The notes: a model not told the origin generated them from the sequence alone. 53,719 nt of DNA from Verrucomicrobiota bacterium (GCA_016871775.1 VHCI01000009.1:1-53719), one strand, 5' to 3'; shown: positions 31,608-41,576, counted from the first letter of the stretch. Numbers and translations are program-made.

Positions 31608-34600
31608 ATGAAAACCACCCTGCCCCGCCTCCTCGTGGCGGCCTGCCTGTGCCTGCCCGCCACCCTCCCCGCCCAGACCGCACCCGCGCCGCGCCCGCCC
31701 ACGGCCACGGCCGCCGCCGCGGATGACGTTCCCGTGACGCTCAGCCCGTTCGTGGTCGAGGAGGCCCAGGACCGCGGCTACGCGGCCACCTCCACCCTCG
31801 CCGGCACGCGCCTGCGCACGGACCTCCGCGACGTCGGCGCCGCCATCTCGGTGGTCACGTCCCAGTTCCTCCTCGACACGGGCTCGACCAACGCGCGCGA
31901 CTTCCTCGTCTACACCACCAACACCGAGGCCGGCGGCTTCGAGGGCAACTTCTCCGGGGTCGACACCGGCAACCGCTTCTCGAGCGCGGAATCGCTGCTC
32001 CAGAGCCCCCAGAACTCCACGCGCGTCCGCGGCCTCGCCGGCGCCGACCTGACCCGGGACTTCTTCCTCACCAACATCCCGCTGGACTCCTACAACACGG
32101 AGCGGGTGGACATCTCGCGCGGCGCCAACGCGATCCTCTTCGGCCTCGGCAGCCCCGCCGGCATCATCAACAACCAGCTCAAGTCGGCCCAGCTCGGCCG
32201 CAACAGCTGGTCCTTCAGCAGCGCGATCGGCCGCTTCGGCAGCCACCGCGAGGTGCTCGATGTGAACCAGGCCGTGGTCGCCGGCCGCCTCGGCGTGCGC
32301 TTCATCGCCCTGAACAAGGCCGAGGACTACCGGCAAAAGCCGGCCTTCGAGGATGACCGCCGCGCGTTCGTCACCGCCAAATGGGAACCGCGCCTCGTGC
32401 GGGACGGCCTCACCCAGTTCCAGGTCAGCTACGAGGGCGGCTACACCCGCTCGAACCGGCCCCGCCCCACCCCGCCGCAGGACGGCCTCACGGCCTGGTA
32501 CAGCGTCCTGAACAAGGCCGCGGTCGACCCGACCAACCCCACCGCGGTCACGACCAACCCCCTGCTCTTCGCGCACCTCGGCGCGCCCGGCCGCTGGTTC
32601 GGGCAGATCGGCGCGGTGTTCACCGATCCGGCCTCGGCGGCCCAGGGCGGCAACGGCGTCCCCCCGTTTATGATCAGCCGCGGCGGCACGCCGTTCGTCT
32701 CGTGGTACGCGATCGGGGCCTACGCCGCGCAGGGCAACAACCCGAACTTCTTCCTCAACCGCCAGTTCGCGCCCCCGGGCCAGGCCTACGCGGGCCTCTG
32801 GCGCTACCAGGAGATCCGCGACCCCTCGACCTTCAACTTCTACGACGTCCTCCTCGACGGTCCCAACAAGCGCGAGGAATCCGACTTCCGCGCCCTCAAC
32901 GCCACCTTCCGCCAGACGTTCCTGCGGGACCTCGTCGGCATCGAGCTGGCCTACGACCGCCAGACCTTCAACCGCGAGAACTTCGGCGTCTTCGGCTTCG
33001 ACGCGTACACCCTCTTCGTCGATTTCAACACCAAGCTGGTCGACGGCGCCCCCAACCCGAATTTCGGCCGGCCGTACGTCGCCTCGGACTCCATCGGGAA
33101 CAACTTCTCCGAGGTCACCCGCGAGGCCAAACGCGCCACCGCCTACGCCACGCTCGACCTCCGCCGCCGCCCGGGCTGGCAGCGCCACCTCGGCCGCCAC
33201 GTCTTCACCGGCAACTGGACCGACCAGCGCAACGCCACCTTCAACCGCAGCATCAACGGCTACTCCTATGGCCTCGACGTGAACGTCTACGCCAACAACC
33301 CCGCCGCCACCACCTACCCCGCCTACGCCGCGATCCATTACCTCGGGCCCTCCATCGCCCAGCTCAACTCGCCCGCCGGCGCCGGCATCAGCGGCATCAC
33401 CGCCCTCCACGTGCCCCAGCCCGCCGGCACCGCCCTCCTCTTCGACGCCCGCGTGAACCAGATGGTCCGCGTGCCCGTCACCACGATCTCCGGCGACGAG
33501 CGCGATCTCAGCAAGCTGTACTCGGGCGCCTCCAAGAACGCCAACCGCACCCGCAGCCAGTCCGCCATCTGGCAGGGCTACCTCCTCGGGGACAAGCTCG
33601 TTGGCCTCGTCGGCTGGCGCGAGGACGAGTTCGACCTCCGCGACGCCGGCCCCGCCCGCCTCGCCTCGGTCACAGGCGAGACCGACCCGTTCAATCCCGC
33701 CTGGACCCTCCCCGCCCAACCCACGATCTACGCCAAGGACGCGACCGTGAGCTGGAGCGGGGTATTCCACGCGCCCGACTGGGTGCGCCGCCGCCTGCCC
33801 CGCGGCACCGACGTCAGCCTCTCGTACAACGAGGCCCGCAACTTCCGCCCCTCATCGACGATCGCCGACGTCTACGGCCGCCCGTTCGCGCCGCCTGCCG
33901 GCCGCACCAAGGACCTCGGCCTCACCCTCTCGGCGCTCGAGCGGAAGTTCACCCTGCGTGTTAACCGTTACCGCACGACCCAGACGAACGACTCCGCGAC
34001 CTTCTACAACACGTTCTGGCCCGGCAACGACGTGGTCCGCGCCATGAACGGACTGCGCGGCTCGAACACGAACGAGGTCCTGATCAATAAGTGGTTCGGC
34101 TTCACGCCCTCCGACCCGCGCTACCTGCCGCTGCGCGCGAGCCTCACGAACTCCGCGCCGGCCGCCGTGCTCAACCCCGGGCTCACCGCCGCCGAGACCA
34201 CTGCGCGCAACCTCTGGTTCACGCAGCGCACCCGCGAGGAATGGCTCCGGCCGGTTGACCCGCTCCTCGCCCAGACCTGGAACTTCACCCAGGCCCCCAA
34301 CGGCGGGAACTGGAGCGCCACCCGGCCACCGAACGTGGGCAACGTCGCCGACACGGTCTCGGAAGGCTGGGAGTTCGAGGGCACCTTCAACCCGCTGCCG
34401 CACTGGCGCCTCACCTTCAACGCCGCCCGCCAGGAGGCCCGCCGCGCCAACGTCGGCGCCGACTTCACGGAGTTCATCAACCGCAACCTGCCGCTCTGGA
34501 CCGAGGGCAACGGCAAGCTCGCAACGAACATCCGCGAGATGGAGGGCTTCGAGGACATCATCTACTTCAACTCCTTCGGCACCTCGCAGCTCGGGAACCT

Positions 34601-35048
34601 CGCGATCATCAATATGTATGTGCCCTACCTGAATGCACTCGCGGCCAACGGCTCGCCCGTGCCGGAGCTCCGCCGCTGGCGCTTCAACGCGGTCACGAAC
34701 TACGACTTCCGCTCCGGCCCGCTCAAGGGCTGGAGCGTCGGCGGCGCCGCCCGCTGGCAGGACCTCGTCGCCATCGGCTTCCCCGCCAAGCAGAACGCCT
34801 CCGGGGCCTGGGTTTACGACGTCACCCGCCCCTACTACGGGAGCGCCCAGATCAACTACGACCTCTGGTTCCGCTACGGCCGCCGCTTCCTCACGGACAA
34901 GGTCCGCTGGAGCGTGCAACTGAACATCCGGGACGTCTTCGGCAGCGAGGACCTGATCGGGGTCACGGCGCAGCCCAGCGGCCAAGTCGCCAGCGCCCGC
35001 ATCCCACAGCCGAACAAGTGGACCATCACGAACTCCTTCGAGTTCTGA
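31608..35048 (+). CDS. TonB-dependent receptor 2 (Opitutus-type)
   Basis: A 1146-residue outer-membrane receptor of the same group as receptor 1: signal peptide (LVAACLCLPATLPAQ), LSPFVVEEAQDRGYAATSTL, GTRLRTDLRDVGAAISVVT, plug landmarks DISRGANAILFGLGSPAG, then a long barrel ending in TITNSFEF with a C-terminal Phe. Its ATG at 31608 is clear. The ligand is unknown, and no SusD-like gene is beside it. It converges on the helicase gene at 35082; no strong terminator is visible in the 33-base gap. Confidence 0.95.
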   Translation: MKTTLPRLLVAACLCLPATLPAQTAPAPRPPTATAAAADDVPVTLSPFVVEEAQDRGYAATSTLAGTRLRTDLRDVGAAISVVTSQFLLDTGSTNARDFLVYTTNTEAGGFEGNFSGVDTGNRFSSAESLLQSPQNSTRVRGLAGADLTRDFFLTNIPLDSYNTERVDISRGANAILFGLGSPAGIINNQLKSAQLGRNSWSFSSAIGRFGSHREVLDVNQAVVAGRLGVRFIALNKAEDYRQKPAFEDDRRAFVTAKWEPRLVRDGLTQFQVSYEGGYTRSNRPRPTPPQDGLTAWYSVLNKAAVDPTNPTAVTTNPLLFAHLGAPGRWFGQIGAVFTDPASAAQGGNGVPPFMISRGGTPFVSWYAIGAYAAQGNNPNFFLNRQFAPPGQAYAGLWRYQEIRDPSTFNFYDVLLDGPNKREESDFRALNATFRQTFLRDLVGIELAYDRQTFNRENFGVFGFDAYTLFVDFNTKLVDGAPNPNFGRPYVASDSIGNNFSEVTREAKRATAYATLDLRRRPGWQRHLGRHVFTGNWTDQRNATFNRSINGYSYGLDVNVYANNPAATTYPAYAAIHYLGPSIAQLNSPAGAGISGITALHVPQPAGTALLFDARVNQMVRVPVTTISGDERDLSKLYSGASKNANRTRSQSAIWQGYLLGDKLVGLVGWREDEFDLRDAGPARLASVTGETDPFNPAWTLPAQPTIYAKDATVSWSGVFHAPDWVRRRLPRGTDVSLSYNEARNFRPSSTIADVYGRPFAPPAGRTKDLGLTLSALERKFTLRVNRYRTTQTNDSATFYNTFWPGNDVVRAMNGLRGSNTNEVLINKWFGFTPSDPRYLPLRASLTNSAPAAVLNPGLTAAETTARNLWFTQRTREEWLRPVDPLLAQTWNFTQAPNGGNWSATRPPNVGNVADTVSEGWEFEGTFNPLPHWRLTFNAARQEARRANVGADFTEFINRNLPLWTEGNGKLATNIREMEGFEDIIYFNSFGTSQLGNLAIINMYVPYLNALAANGSPVPELRRWRFNAVTNYDFRSGPLKGWSVGGAARWQDLVAIGFPAKQNASGAWVYDVTRPYYGSAQINYDLWFRYGRRFLTDKVRWSVQLNIRDVFGSEDLIGVTAQPSGQVASARIPQPNKWTITNSFEF

Positions 35049-35081
35049 CGTCCGCCCTGGGCGCGTCGGCGCCGCCCCGAC

Positions 35082-37166
35082 TCACGCCGCCCGGCCCGCC
35101 CCGGCCCGTCCCGGCGGCGGCGGCGCGGCCGCCCGCAGGGCGCGGTGGTTGACCGGCCGGCGCTGGTCCACGGTCAGCGGGGGCAAGTCCGGAAGGGAGT
35201 CCGCCCGCGCCTCACGCAGCCAGTACCGCGCCAGCGCGCGGAAATTATCCCAGCGCTCGGCGAGGAAGTGGTCCCGCGGAGTCATCGCCTGCCCGTCGCC
35301 CATCAGCGGCGGCGCCCCGGCGGCCTGCCGCAGCAGGCTGCGCCACTCGGTCAGCAGGCGGTCGAGGTCGCCCCGCCCCGCGGTTTCCACCGCATCCAGC
35401 ACCTCCCGGCTCCGCGCCCCTTCGGCCACCACCGCGCGGACGGCCTCCGCCGCGCCCGAGCCGTACTGCACGGGCACGCCCTCCCACAGCCAACCCTCGA
35501 TGGTCAGGCGGCGGTACGCGCGGCCGCAGGCCTCCGCGAGCCGCCCGAGCCAGCGCGGGTTGGTCCCGGTGAACCGGTCGCCCGCGAAGAGGTTCGCCGT
35601 GTCGAACAAAAGGTCGTCGAGCGGGTAGCGGTGATCCTCCAGCGCCGCCGCGAGCGCGAGGCCCTCGGGACCGAGGAAACCCGCGACGATCTCGCCCCGC
35701 ACGGTCAGGCGCAGCCGCCGGTCGAGCACGCCCGTGCGCTGCCATTGCCACAGCAGGGTGGGCTCCGGGGAAAGGGCCAGGCACTCCGCGCGCCGCGGGC
35801 ACGCGGGGCAGGCCGGACCCGGGTTGCGGTCGCGCCGCACGAGGCGCGCGCGGCCGGTGTCGGTGCGCTCGCCGCAGGGCAGGATCGCGGCCATCTCGGG
35901 CGGCGTGTGCTCGGCCCCAAGCGGCAGACTTTCCTCGCTGAAGAAACGGGCGGAGGCGGTGCGCGCCATATCCCCGGCCTCGCGGCCCCCGCGGAGTTGC
36001 CGCAGCAGGACCGCCCACGGTAGGGGCACCGCGCGGCGGAGGCGCAACGGCTCGGCCCGGCGCAGCCGCGGGGTGCCAGCGCTCACCAGCACGAAGCCGG
36101 CCTCGTCCAAGCCCCGGCGCCCGGCCCGCCCAACCATCTGGAGTAGGTCGTGTGGCGCGATCTCCCGCTCAAGCTGATCGTGGCGGTAGGCGGCGGCGGT
36201 GACGAGGACGGAGCGAAGGGAGAAATTGATGCCCGCGCTCAGGCCGAGGGTCGCGACCACGGCGCGGAGCTGCCCCGCCTTGGCGAGTGGCTCGATCACG
36301 CCGGCCCGCTGCGCGTAGCTCAGCCCGCTGTGGTGGAATGCGACCCGCGCCCGTAGCAGCCGCGCGAGGACCGGGCCGCACAGCTGCTCCTGCTCCGGTG
36401 TGAGGGTCAACGGATCCGCAAGCGGCAACTCCCGCGCGAACTGCCGCGCCAAGCGCTCCGCGTCCGCCCGGTGCGGCGCAAAGACCAGTACCGGACCCAA
36501 CCCCTCGCGAAGCGCCCCCGCTACTCGCCGGGACCAGAAGCCCTCGATGCACCGCGGCAGGCCGTGCACGAGCTCGTCCACCTCGACCTCCTCCAACTGC
36601 ACCGGCCGCTCGTGGTGCGCGATGACCTCGGGGTCGCGCCCCAACCGGCGGAACCACGCCGCCACGTCCTCCGGGTTGGCCACCGCGCCCGAGAGCAGCA
36701 GGAGCTGCAGGTCGCGCGGCGCCGACATCAGCACGCCCTCGTAGTGATTCCCGCGGTGCGCGTCCGCCAGCCAATGGTACTCGTCCACCGCAAGCATCCG
36801 GAACGGCTCCCCAGGGCCGGCGGCCGCCGGGTCGACGATTCGCCCCTGCACCGCTTCAAGGGTGGCGACGACCACCGGGGCCTCCGGCCGCACGCACAGG
36901 TCGCCCGTCGTGATGCCTACTTCCCAGCCGCGGGCTCGCCATTCGGCGAACTTGTCGTTCGCCAGCGCCCGCGTGGGCACAGTGAAGAGCGCCCGGCGCG
37001 CGAACGCCGTCTGCTCCACCCAGCGCTCGAAGACGTAGGTTTTCCCCGCCCCGGTCGGCGCACTCACGATCACATCCCGGCCCGCGCGCAGGCCGTGCAG
37101 CGCCAGCGCCTGCCACCGATCGGGCAGCATCAACTTCTGCAGGCCAGCAAAGGCGTCATGGAGCAC
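35082..37166 (-). CDS. DExH-box helicase (Ski2-like) with a four-cysteine cluster
   Basis: A 694-residue superfamily 2 helicase. Motif I is APTGAGKT (36-43), motif II is DEYH (128-131), and motif VI QMVGRAGRRG (343-352), with other motifs such as VPTRALA and VVATLGLSAGINF; this set is closest to Ski2/Hel308-type helicases. Between the helicase core and a C-terminal helical region are cysteines 431, 453, 456 and 462, spaced C-x21-C-x2-C-x5-C (the last three within PACPACPRRAEC). The GTG at 37164-37166 is the only reasonable start. Expected role is nucleic-acid unwinding or RNA surveillance in the cytosol; the cluster suggests an Fe-S or Zn site. Confidence 0.88.
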   Translation of the reverse strand: MLHDAFAGLQKLMLPDRWQALALHGLRAGRDVIVSAPTGAGKTYVFERWVEQTAFARRALFTVPTRALANDKFAEWRARGWEVGITTGDLCVRPEAPVVVATLEAVQGRIVDPAAAGPGEPFRMLAVDEYHWLADAHRGNHYEGVLMSAPRDLQLLLLSGAVANPEDVAAWFRRLGRDPEVIAHHERPVQLEEVEVDELVHGLPRCIEGFWSRRVAGALREGLGPVLVFAPHRADAERLARQFARELPLADPLTLTPEQEQLCGPVLARLLRARVAFHHSGLSYAQRAGVIEPLAKAGQLRAVVATLGLSAGINFSLRSVLVTAAAYRHDQLEREIAPHDLLQMVGRAGRRGLDEAGFVLVSAGTPRLRRAEPLRLRRAVPLPWAVLLRQLRGGREAGDMARTASARFFSEESLPLGAEHTPPEMAAILPCGERTDTGRARLVRRDRNPGPACPACPRRAECLALSPEPTLLWQWQRTGVLDRRLRLTVRGEIVAGFLGPEGLALAAALEDHRYPLDDLLFDTANLFAGDRFTGTNPRWLGRLAEACGRAYRRLTIEGWLWEGVPVQYGSGAAEAVRAVVAEGARSREVLDAVETAGRGDLDRLLTEWRSLLRQAAGAPPLMGDGQAMTPRDHFLAERWDNFRALARYWLREARADSLPDLPPLTVDQRRPVNHRALRAAAPPPPGRAGAGRAA

Positions 37167-37246
37167 CCGCCCAACGTGCGCGCCTCACCCCCCCCGTCAA
37201 TGAGCGGCGCGCTTGCCGCGGACCTTCGCCAGCCAGCCGGGCCGCC

Positions 37247-38710
37247 TTAGGGCGCGGCCACGGTCGTGGCAGGCGCGATGCGGGCAATGCGCTCCGGTAG
37301 CAGGGCGTAGAGGGCGCCGTCCGGACCTGGCACGACGTGCCGGATGCGGCCGAGCTCCTTGAAGACGACCTCCTGCGCCACGACTTTGCCGTCCCGCAGC
37401 TCGATCCGGCGCAACTCCTGCGCCGCGAGGGTCGCGAGGAACAGCTGGCCCTTCCAGCGCGGGAACAGGTTGCCCTCGTAGAAACTGATGCCGCAGACCG
37501 CCAGGGACGGCACCCAATAGGTCACCGGCTGCTCCATTCCCTCCTGGCTCGTGATTTGGGTGATCGCGTCGCCGCTGTACTCCATCCCGTAGGTGATGAC
37601 CGGCCAGCCATAGTTGCGGCCGCGCTCGACTAGGTTCAGCTCGTCGCCGCCCCGGGGCCCGTGCTCGGTGCTGTAGAGGCGCCCGGTGCCCGGCTCGAAG
37701 GCAAGGCCCTGCGGGTTGCGGTGGCCGTAGCTCCAGATGGAGGAAAGGGCCTTGGGATCTTTGACGAAGGGGTTGTCCGCCGGGACGCGCCCGTCGTCGT
37801 GCAGGCGGTGCACCTTGCCGATCGGCAGGCCGAGGTCCTGGGCCACGCTCTTGCCGCCGCGCTCTCCAATCGTGAGGTAAAGGAGACCCGCCCGGTCAAA
37901 GGCCAGGCGCCCGCCGAAGTGCACGCCACCCGCCTTGATGTAATGCTCGGTCTGCGCCTGGTAGATGGTCTCCTGTTCGATCAGGGTGTTGTCCTTGATC
38001 TTCCCGCGCACCACGCGGGTCAGGCTCACGGCCTCGCCCTTGGCGTTGCGCTGCGGATCGCTGAAGGCGATATAGACCCAGCCGTTGCGAGCGTGGTCCG
38101 GGTGCGGAACCACATCGAACAGACCCGCCTGGCTGCCGGTGTCGACCGCCGGGAGGCCGAGCAAGGGCCTCGGCGCCAGTTTGCCCTTCTCGATCAAAAA
38201 GGCGTGCCCGCGCTTCTCAGTGGCGATCGCGAGGTCCGGCTTCAGGAAGGCGAGCGAGAAGGGCTCCTTCATCCCGCCGACCCACGTCGAGACCTGGTAC
38301 TCGTGCAGCTGGCTGCGGGCGGTCGCGAAATCCGCCGGCTTGGAGAACTGGATCTGCCCGGCCGCGTGCAACGCCCGCTGCTCGCGGATGTAGATCACCA
38401 TCGCGCGGATCTCCTTGTCGGGGATCGCGGTGCCCCAAGCGGGCATCCCCTTCTCGGGAAACCCCTGCCGGATGCTGCGCTCGATGCTGGCGTCGTCCGC
38501 CCCCGCGGTCCAGACGTCATCCAGCAGCGACCCAGCCTGCGCGCCCTGCAGCTTGTCGCCGTGGCAGTTCGCGCAGAGCTGCTGGTAACGCTGGGCAACA
38601 TTGTTGGGCCGGGGCTGACCAGCGGAGAGGACGGCGGCGCCGGCGAGGGCGAGCGCGGTGGCAAGGTTGATGCGGAGGAGGATAAACACGGCCGGCGAGA
38701 TAAGCCGCAT
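37247..38710 (-). CDS. Exported PQQ-type sugar dehydrogenase with N-terminal cytochrome c
   Basis: A 487-residue protein. A signal/hydrophobic N-terminus (ILLRINLATALALAGAAVLSAG) precedes a class I cytochrome c domain with haem motif CANCH (46-50) and axial methionine region FPEKGMPAW. From ~150 on a six-bladed beta-propeller of the GSDH family is seen: PFSLAFLKPDLAIATEKRG, DHARNGWVYIAFSD, GVHFGGRLAFDRAG, GHRNPQGLAFEPGTG (family signature), HGPRGGDELN and GRNYGWPVITYG. It likely oxidises an aldose in the periplasm using PQQ and passes electrons to its own haem. PQQ synthesis genes are not in the window. Confidence 0.9.
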   Translation of the reverse strand: MRLISPAVFILLRINLATALALAGAAVLSAGQPRPNNVAQRYQQLCANCHGDKLQGAQAGSLLDDVWTAGADDASIERSIRQGFPEKGMPAWGTAIPDKEIRAMVIYIREQRALHAAGQIQFSKPADFATARSQLHEYQVSTWVGGMKEPFSLAFLKPDLAIATEKRGHAFLIEKGKLAPRPLLGLPAVDTGSQAGLFDVVPHPDHARNGWVYIAFSDPQRNAKGEAVSLTRVVRGKIKDNTLIEQETIYQAQTEHYIKAGGVHFGGRLAFDRAGLLYLTIGERGGKSVAQDLGLPIGKVHRLHDDGRVPADNPFVKDPKALSSIWSYGHRNPQGLAFEPGTGRLYSTEHGPRGGDELNLVERGRNYGWPVITYGMEYSGDAITQITSQEGMEQPVTYWVPSLAVCGISFYEGNLFPRWKGQLFLATLAAQELRRIELRDGKVVAQEVVFKELGRIRHVVPGPDGALYALLPERIARIAPATTVAAP

Positions 38711-38778
38711 CGGCGCGCAGAGCGCAATCCCGGTTTCCGCCCGCGGGATCGGATCGCGGGGAAGCACCCGGCCCGGAC

Positions 38779-40038
38779 TCAGTTCACGAGCAGGTGGAAC
38801 ACGCGCAGCGCCTCGCCCCCCGGTTCACCCGCTGGCCGCGCCGCGAGCCGCACGCGGCAACGGTGCGGCGCCGAGGGCAGGCCGTCCGCCAAGATCAACG
38901 CCCACGGCAGGTGCAGGGTGGCGCTCCAGCGCGTCCAGGTATCGATCGCGATGAACGGGCCATCGTCGATGCTTACCTCGAGGCGCGCGGTGTCCGGCCC
39001 CACGGTGAGGAAGAGGCCCGCGGCGGTGCCCGTGAAGGCAAATGTAAACGCCGCGCCCGCGCCGCTGCCGACCAGCGCCGGCACGCCGGTGAAGCCCGCG
39101 CGCCCCGCCTTGCCGTCGGCCGGGCGCCACGCGGGATCGACGCTGAAGCCGCGCTCGACCCGCGCGGTCGTGGGGTCGACCAGCCGCCCGCGGAAGTAGC
39201 TCGCAGGGTCCAGCGGCGCCGCGGGCAGCGGCGGCGAGGCACGCGGCTCCCGCGCGACTGCCCACGCCGCGTCCAGCAGCCGGCCGATCGCTGCCGCGTA
39301 CACCGCGTGGCCAAAGGGGGAAGGGTGCAGGTTACGAATGTCCTTTTCCCACGAGAACTGCCCCGCCGCGATCCGCTCCGTCAGCTCACGTGCGAGGTCG
39401 AGCGACGGATTGCCGTACGCGGCGGCGACGCGCTCGTGCTGGCGGATGACCTCGGGCACCTTCCCCGCGCGATAGGCCTCGAGGTGCTCCGGCATCGCAA
39501 AGTGCAGGTGGATGATGCCCATCCGCGGGTTTGCCAGCCGCGCCTGCCGCACCACGCCCTCCATCCCCCGCAGCATCCGCGCGGGCTGGTTGGGGATGTT
39601 GCTCGCGTCGTTCACCGCGGCCTCCACGAACAGGAGATCCACCTCGCCCCGCGCCAGCACGTCCCGGCTGAACCGGAAGGCGTGCGGGACGGACCCGAGG
39701 GAGCCGATGCCCGCCGCGATGAAGTCAAACTCGGTCCGCGGGAACCGCCGCCGCAGGTCGGCCATCACGCGCTCCCGCCAGCCGGTCATCGCGGTGATCG
39801 AGCCACCCAGAAACGCCACCCGCGCCGTCCCGCCCGCCGCGAACCGGACCCGCGCGTGCTCCAGCCCCGCCCGCAGGAGAAAGTAGTCGGTAGCGCCCGG
39901 TAGCCTCGCCGGGTCATAACCCGCAGGCCAGACCGGTTCTGCGGCGGCGGGCGGGGCGGAAGGCGCAAGGAGCAGGGCAGCGAGGCCCGCGGCTAGGAAG
40001 CCGGGCAGCCGGAAGCGGCGGGGAAACACGCGGGGCAT
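38779..40038 (-). CDS. Exported SGNH/GDSL-type hydrolase
   Basis: A 419-residue protein with a signal peptide (GFLAAGLAALLLAPSAPPAAA). The SGNH core shows block I RVAFLGGSITAMTGW (nucleophile Ser), block III EAAVNDASNIP (Asn), and the His of LHPSPFGHAVYA; the usual Asp two or three residues before this His is Asn or Arg here (RNLHP), so the catalytic dyad may be atypical. The last ~150 residues are a beta-rich extension with FRGRLVDPTTARVERGF. Such enzymes remove acetyl or other acyl groups from polysaccharides. It is divergent from the amidohydrolase at 40182. Confidence 0.85.
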   Translation of the reverse strand: MPRVFPRRFRLPGFLAAGLAALLLAPSAPPAAAEPVWPAGYDPARLPGATDYFLLRAGLEHARVRFAAGGTARVAFLGGSITAMTGWRERVMADLRRRFPRTEFDFIAAGIGSLGSVPHAFRFSRDVLARGEVDLLFVEAAVNDASNIPNQPARMLRGMEGVVRQARLANPRMGIIHLHFAMPEHLEAYRAGKVPEVIRQHERVAAAYGNPSLDLARELTERIAAGQFSWEKDIRNLHPSPFGHAVYAAAIGRLLDAAWAVAREPRASPPLPAAPLDPASYFRGRLVDPTTARVERGFSVDPAWRPADGKAGRAGFTGVPALVGSGAGAAFTFAFTGTAAGLFLTVGPDTARLEVSIDDGPFIAIDTWTRWSATLHLPWALILADGLPSAPHRCRVRLAARPAGEPGGEALRVFHLLVN

Positions 40039-40092
40039 CCCCCTCAATGGCGCCACCCTCGTCCGCGCGCAAGACCGCCGCTAGCCAAGGTG

Positions 40093-40107
40093 GCAAGTCG
40101 CACTTGC
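40093..40107. promoter_or_regulatory. Inverted repeat in the divergent SGNH/amidohydrolase promoter region
   Basis: GCAAGT-CGC-ACTTGC is a perfect repeat with 6-bp arms, located between the divergent starts at 40038 and 40182. It fits a repressor or activator dimer site serving one or both genes. The binding protein is not known. Confidence 0.45.
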
Positions 40108-40181
40108 GCGGAACCGCGGACGCCCCACGCTCCGCGACGAAGGGTTGCAGCGACCGCGATCGTCCCTTCCCTCCCTCCTGC

Positions 40182-41576
40182 ATGCCCGCGCGCCTGCACC
40201 GGTTTTCCCTGCTCCTCGCCGCCCTCGCGACGGCCGCGGGCGCCGGCGCGCGAACCCCCGTCGATCTCCTGATCACCAACGGGCTCATCCTCACGATGAA
40301 CCCCGCGCGCGCGGTGATCGAGGCCGGTGCCGTCGCGATTCGGGGTGAACGGATCGTCGCCGCCGGCCCCGGCGCCCTCGCCGCGGACTATGCCCCCGCC
40401 CGGACCATCGACGCCCGCGGCGGCATCGTGATGCCCGGGATGGTCAACGCCCACACCCACCTGGCGATGACCGTCTTCCGTGGCCTCGGCGATGACGTGC
40501 CCGACCGCCTCCGCCGCTTCATCTTCCCCCTGGAGCGGAACTTTGTCACCCGCGACGTCGTCCGCGCCGGCACCCTCCTCGGGCTGCTCGAACTGATCGA
40601 GGGCGGGGTCACCACCTTCGCGGATATGTATTATTTCGAGGACGAGGTGGCGCGCGCGACCCGCGAGGCGGGCCTGCGGGCAGTGCTCGGCCAGACGATC
40701 GTCGACTTCCCCGCGCCGGACAGCCCCGAGCCCCACGGGGGCCTTGCCCTCGCCCGGGAGTTCATCGCCGCCTACCGGGGCGATCCGCTCATTACGCCCG
40801 CTTTCGCTCCGCACGCGCCGTACACGGTGGACCACGCCATCCTCCGCCGGATCGCAGAGGCCTCCGCTGCCCTCGACGCGCCAGTGCTGATCCACTTGGC
40901 CGAGATGACCGACGAGGTCGCCACGCTCCGGCGGGACCATAACCAGACGCCGGTGGAGTACCTAGATGCGACGGGCTTGGTCAACCGTCGGCTTGTCGCC
41001 GGGCACTGCATCTTCGTCACCGAGTCCGACATCACGCTGCTCCGGGACCGCGGGGCCGGCGTGGCCCACGCGCTGGTCGCGAACCTTAAGTCCGCCAAGG
41101 GCGTAGCCCCAGCGCTGCGGATGTTCGAGCAGGGGGTGCGGATCGGGCTGGCCACCGATGGCCCGATGAGTGGCAACACCCTCGACATCATCGGCCAGCT
41201 CGGCTACGTTGCCAAAATCCACAAGCTGGACCGCAAGGACCGCAACGTGATGCCCGCCGCCACGGTGGTCGAAATGGCCACGCTCGGCGGCGCCCGCGCC
41301 CTCCACCTTGAGGACCACATCGGCTCGCTCGAGCCCGGCAAGCTCGCGGACGTGGTGATCGTGGACACCGAATCAACCGCCCTACTTCCGCTTTATGATC
41401 CTTACTCCGCGCTGGTCTACGCCGCGAGCCCGCGCGACGTCCGCACCACCATTGTGCACGGCCGGATCCTGATGGAGGACCGGGTCGTGCGCACGCTCGA
41501 CGCCTCCGCAGTCAAGGCGGGGATGCGCGCGCTGGCCACCCGGATCAACGCGGCCCTCGCCGGCGGCCTCAAGTGA
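40182..41576 (+). CDS. Exported amidohydrolase, MTA/SAH deaminase-like
   Basis: A 464-residue amidohydrolase-fold protein related to 5-methylthioadenosine/S-adenosylhomocysteine deaminases and TrzN/AtzA. Metal site motifs: MVNAHTHLAM (His91, His93), FAPHAPYT, PVLIHLAEM, VAGHCIFVT and LATDGPMSGNT. Residues 1-23 form a signal peptide (LLLAALATAAGAGA), which MTA deaminases do not have, so this copy would act in the periplasm. It probably removes an amino or halogen group from a heterocycle. Its ATG is at 40182. It lies 38 bases before a TonB receptor and likely shares its transcript. Confidence 0.88.
   Translation: MPARLHRFSLLLAALATAAGAGARTPVDLLITNGLILTMNPARAVIEAGAVAIRGERIVAAGPGALAADYAPARTIDARGGIVMPGMVNAHTHLAMTVFRGLGDDVPDRLRRFIFPLERNFVTRDVVRAGTLLGLLELIEGGVTTFADMYYFEDEVARATREAGLRAVLGQTIVDFPAPDSPEPHGGLALAREFIAAYRGDPLITPAFAPHAPYTVDHAILRRIAEASAALDAPVLIHLAEMTDEVATLRRDHNQTPVEYLDATGLVNRRLVAGHCIFVTESDITLLRDRGAGVAHALVANLKSAKGVAPALRMFEQGVRIGLATDGPMSGNTLDIIGQLGYVAKIHKLDRKDRNVMPAATVVEMATLGGARALHLEDHIGSLEPGKLADVVIVDTESTALLPLYDPYSALVYAASPRDVRTTIVHGRILMEDRVVRTLDASAVKAGMRALATRINAALAGGLK

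Noticed and set aside
31246-31611. 121-codon plus frame whose stop overlaps the receptor 2 start
   Set aside because: Contains a plausible inner segment but begins with low-complexity sequence and has no family match by eye; recorded only as a possible fragment.
31383-33770. 795-codon open frame opposite receptor 2
   Set aside because: Antisense shadow of the receptor with no recognisable protein pattern.
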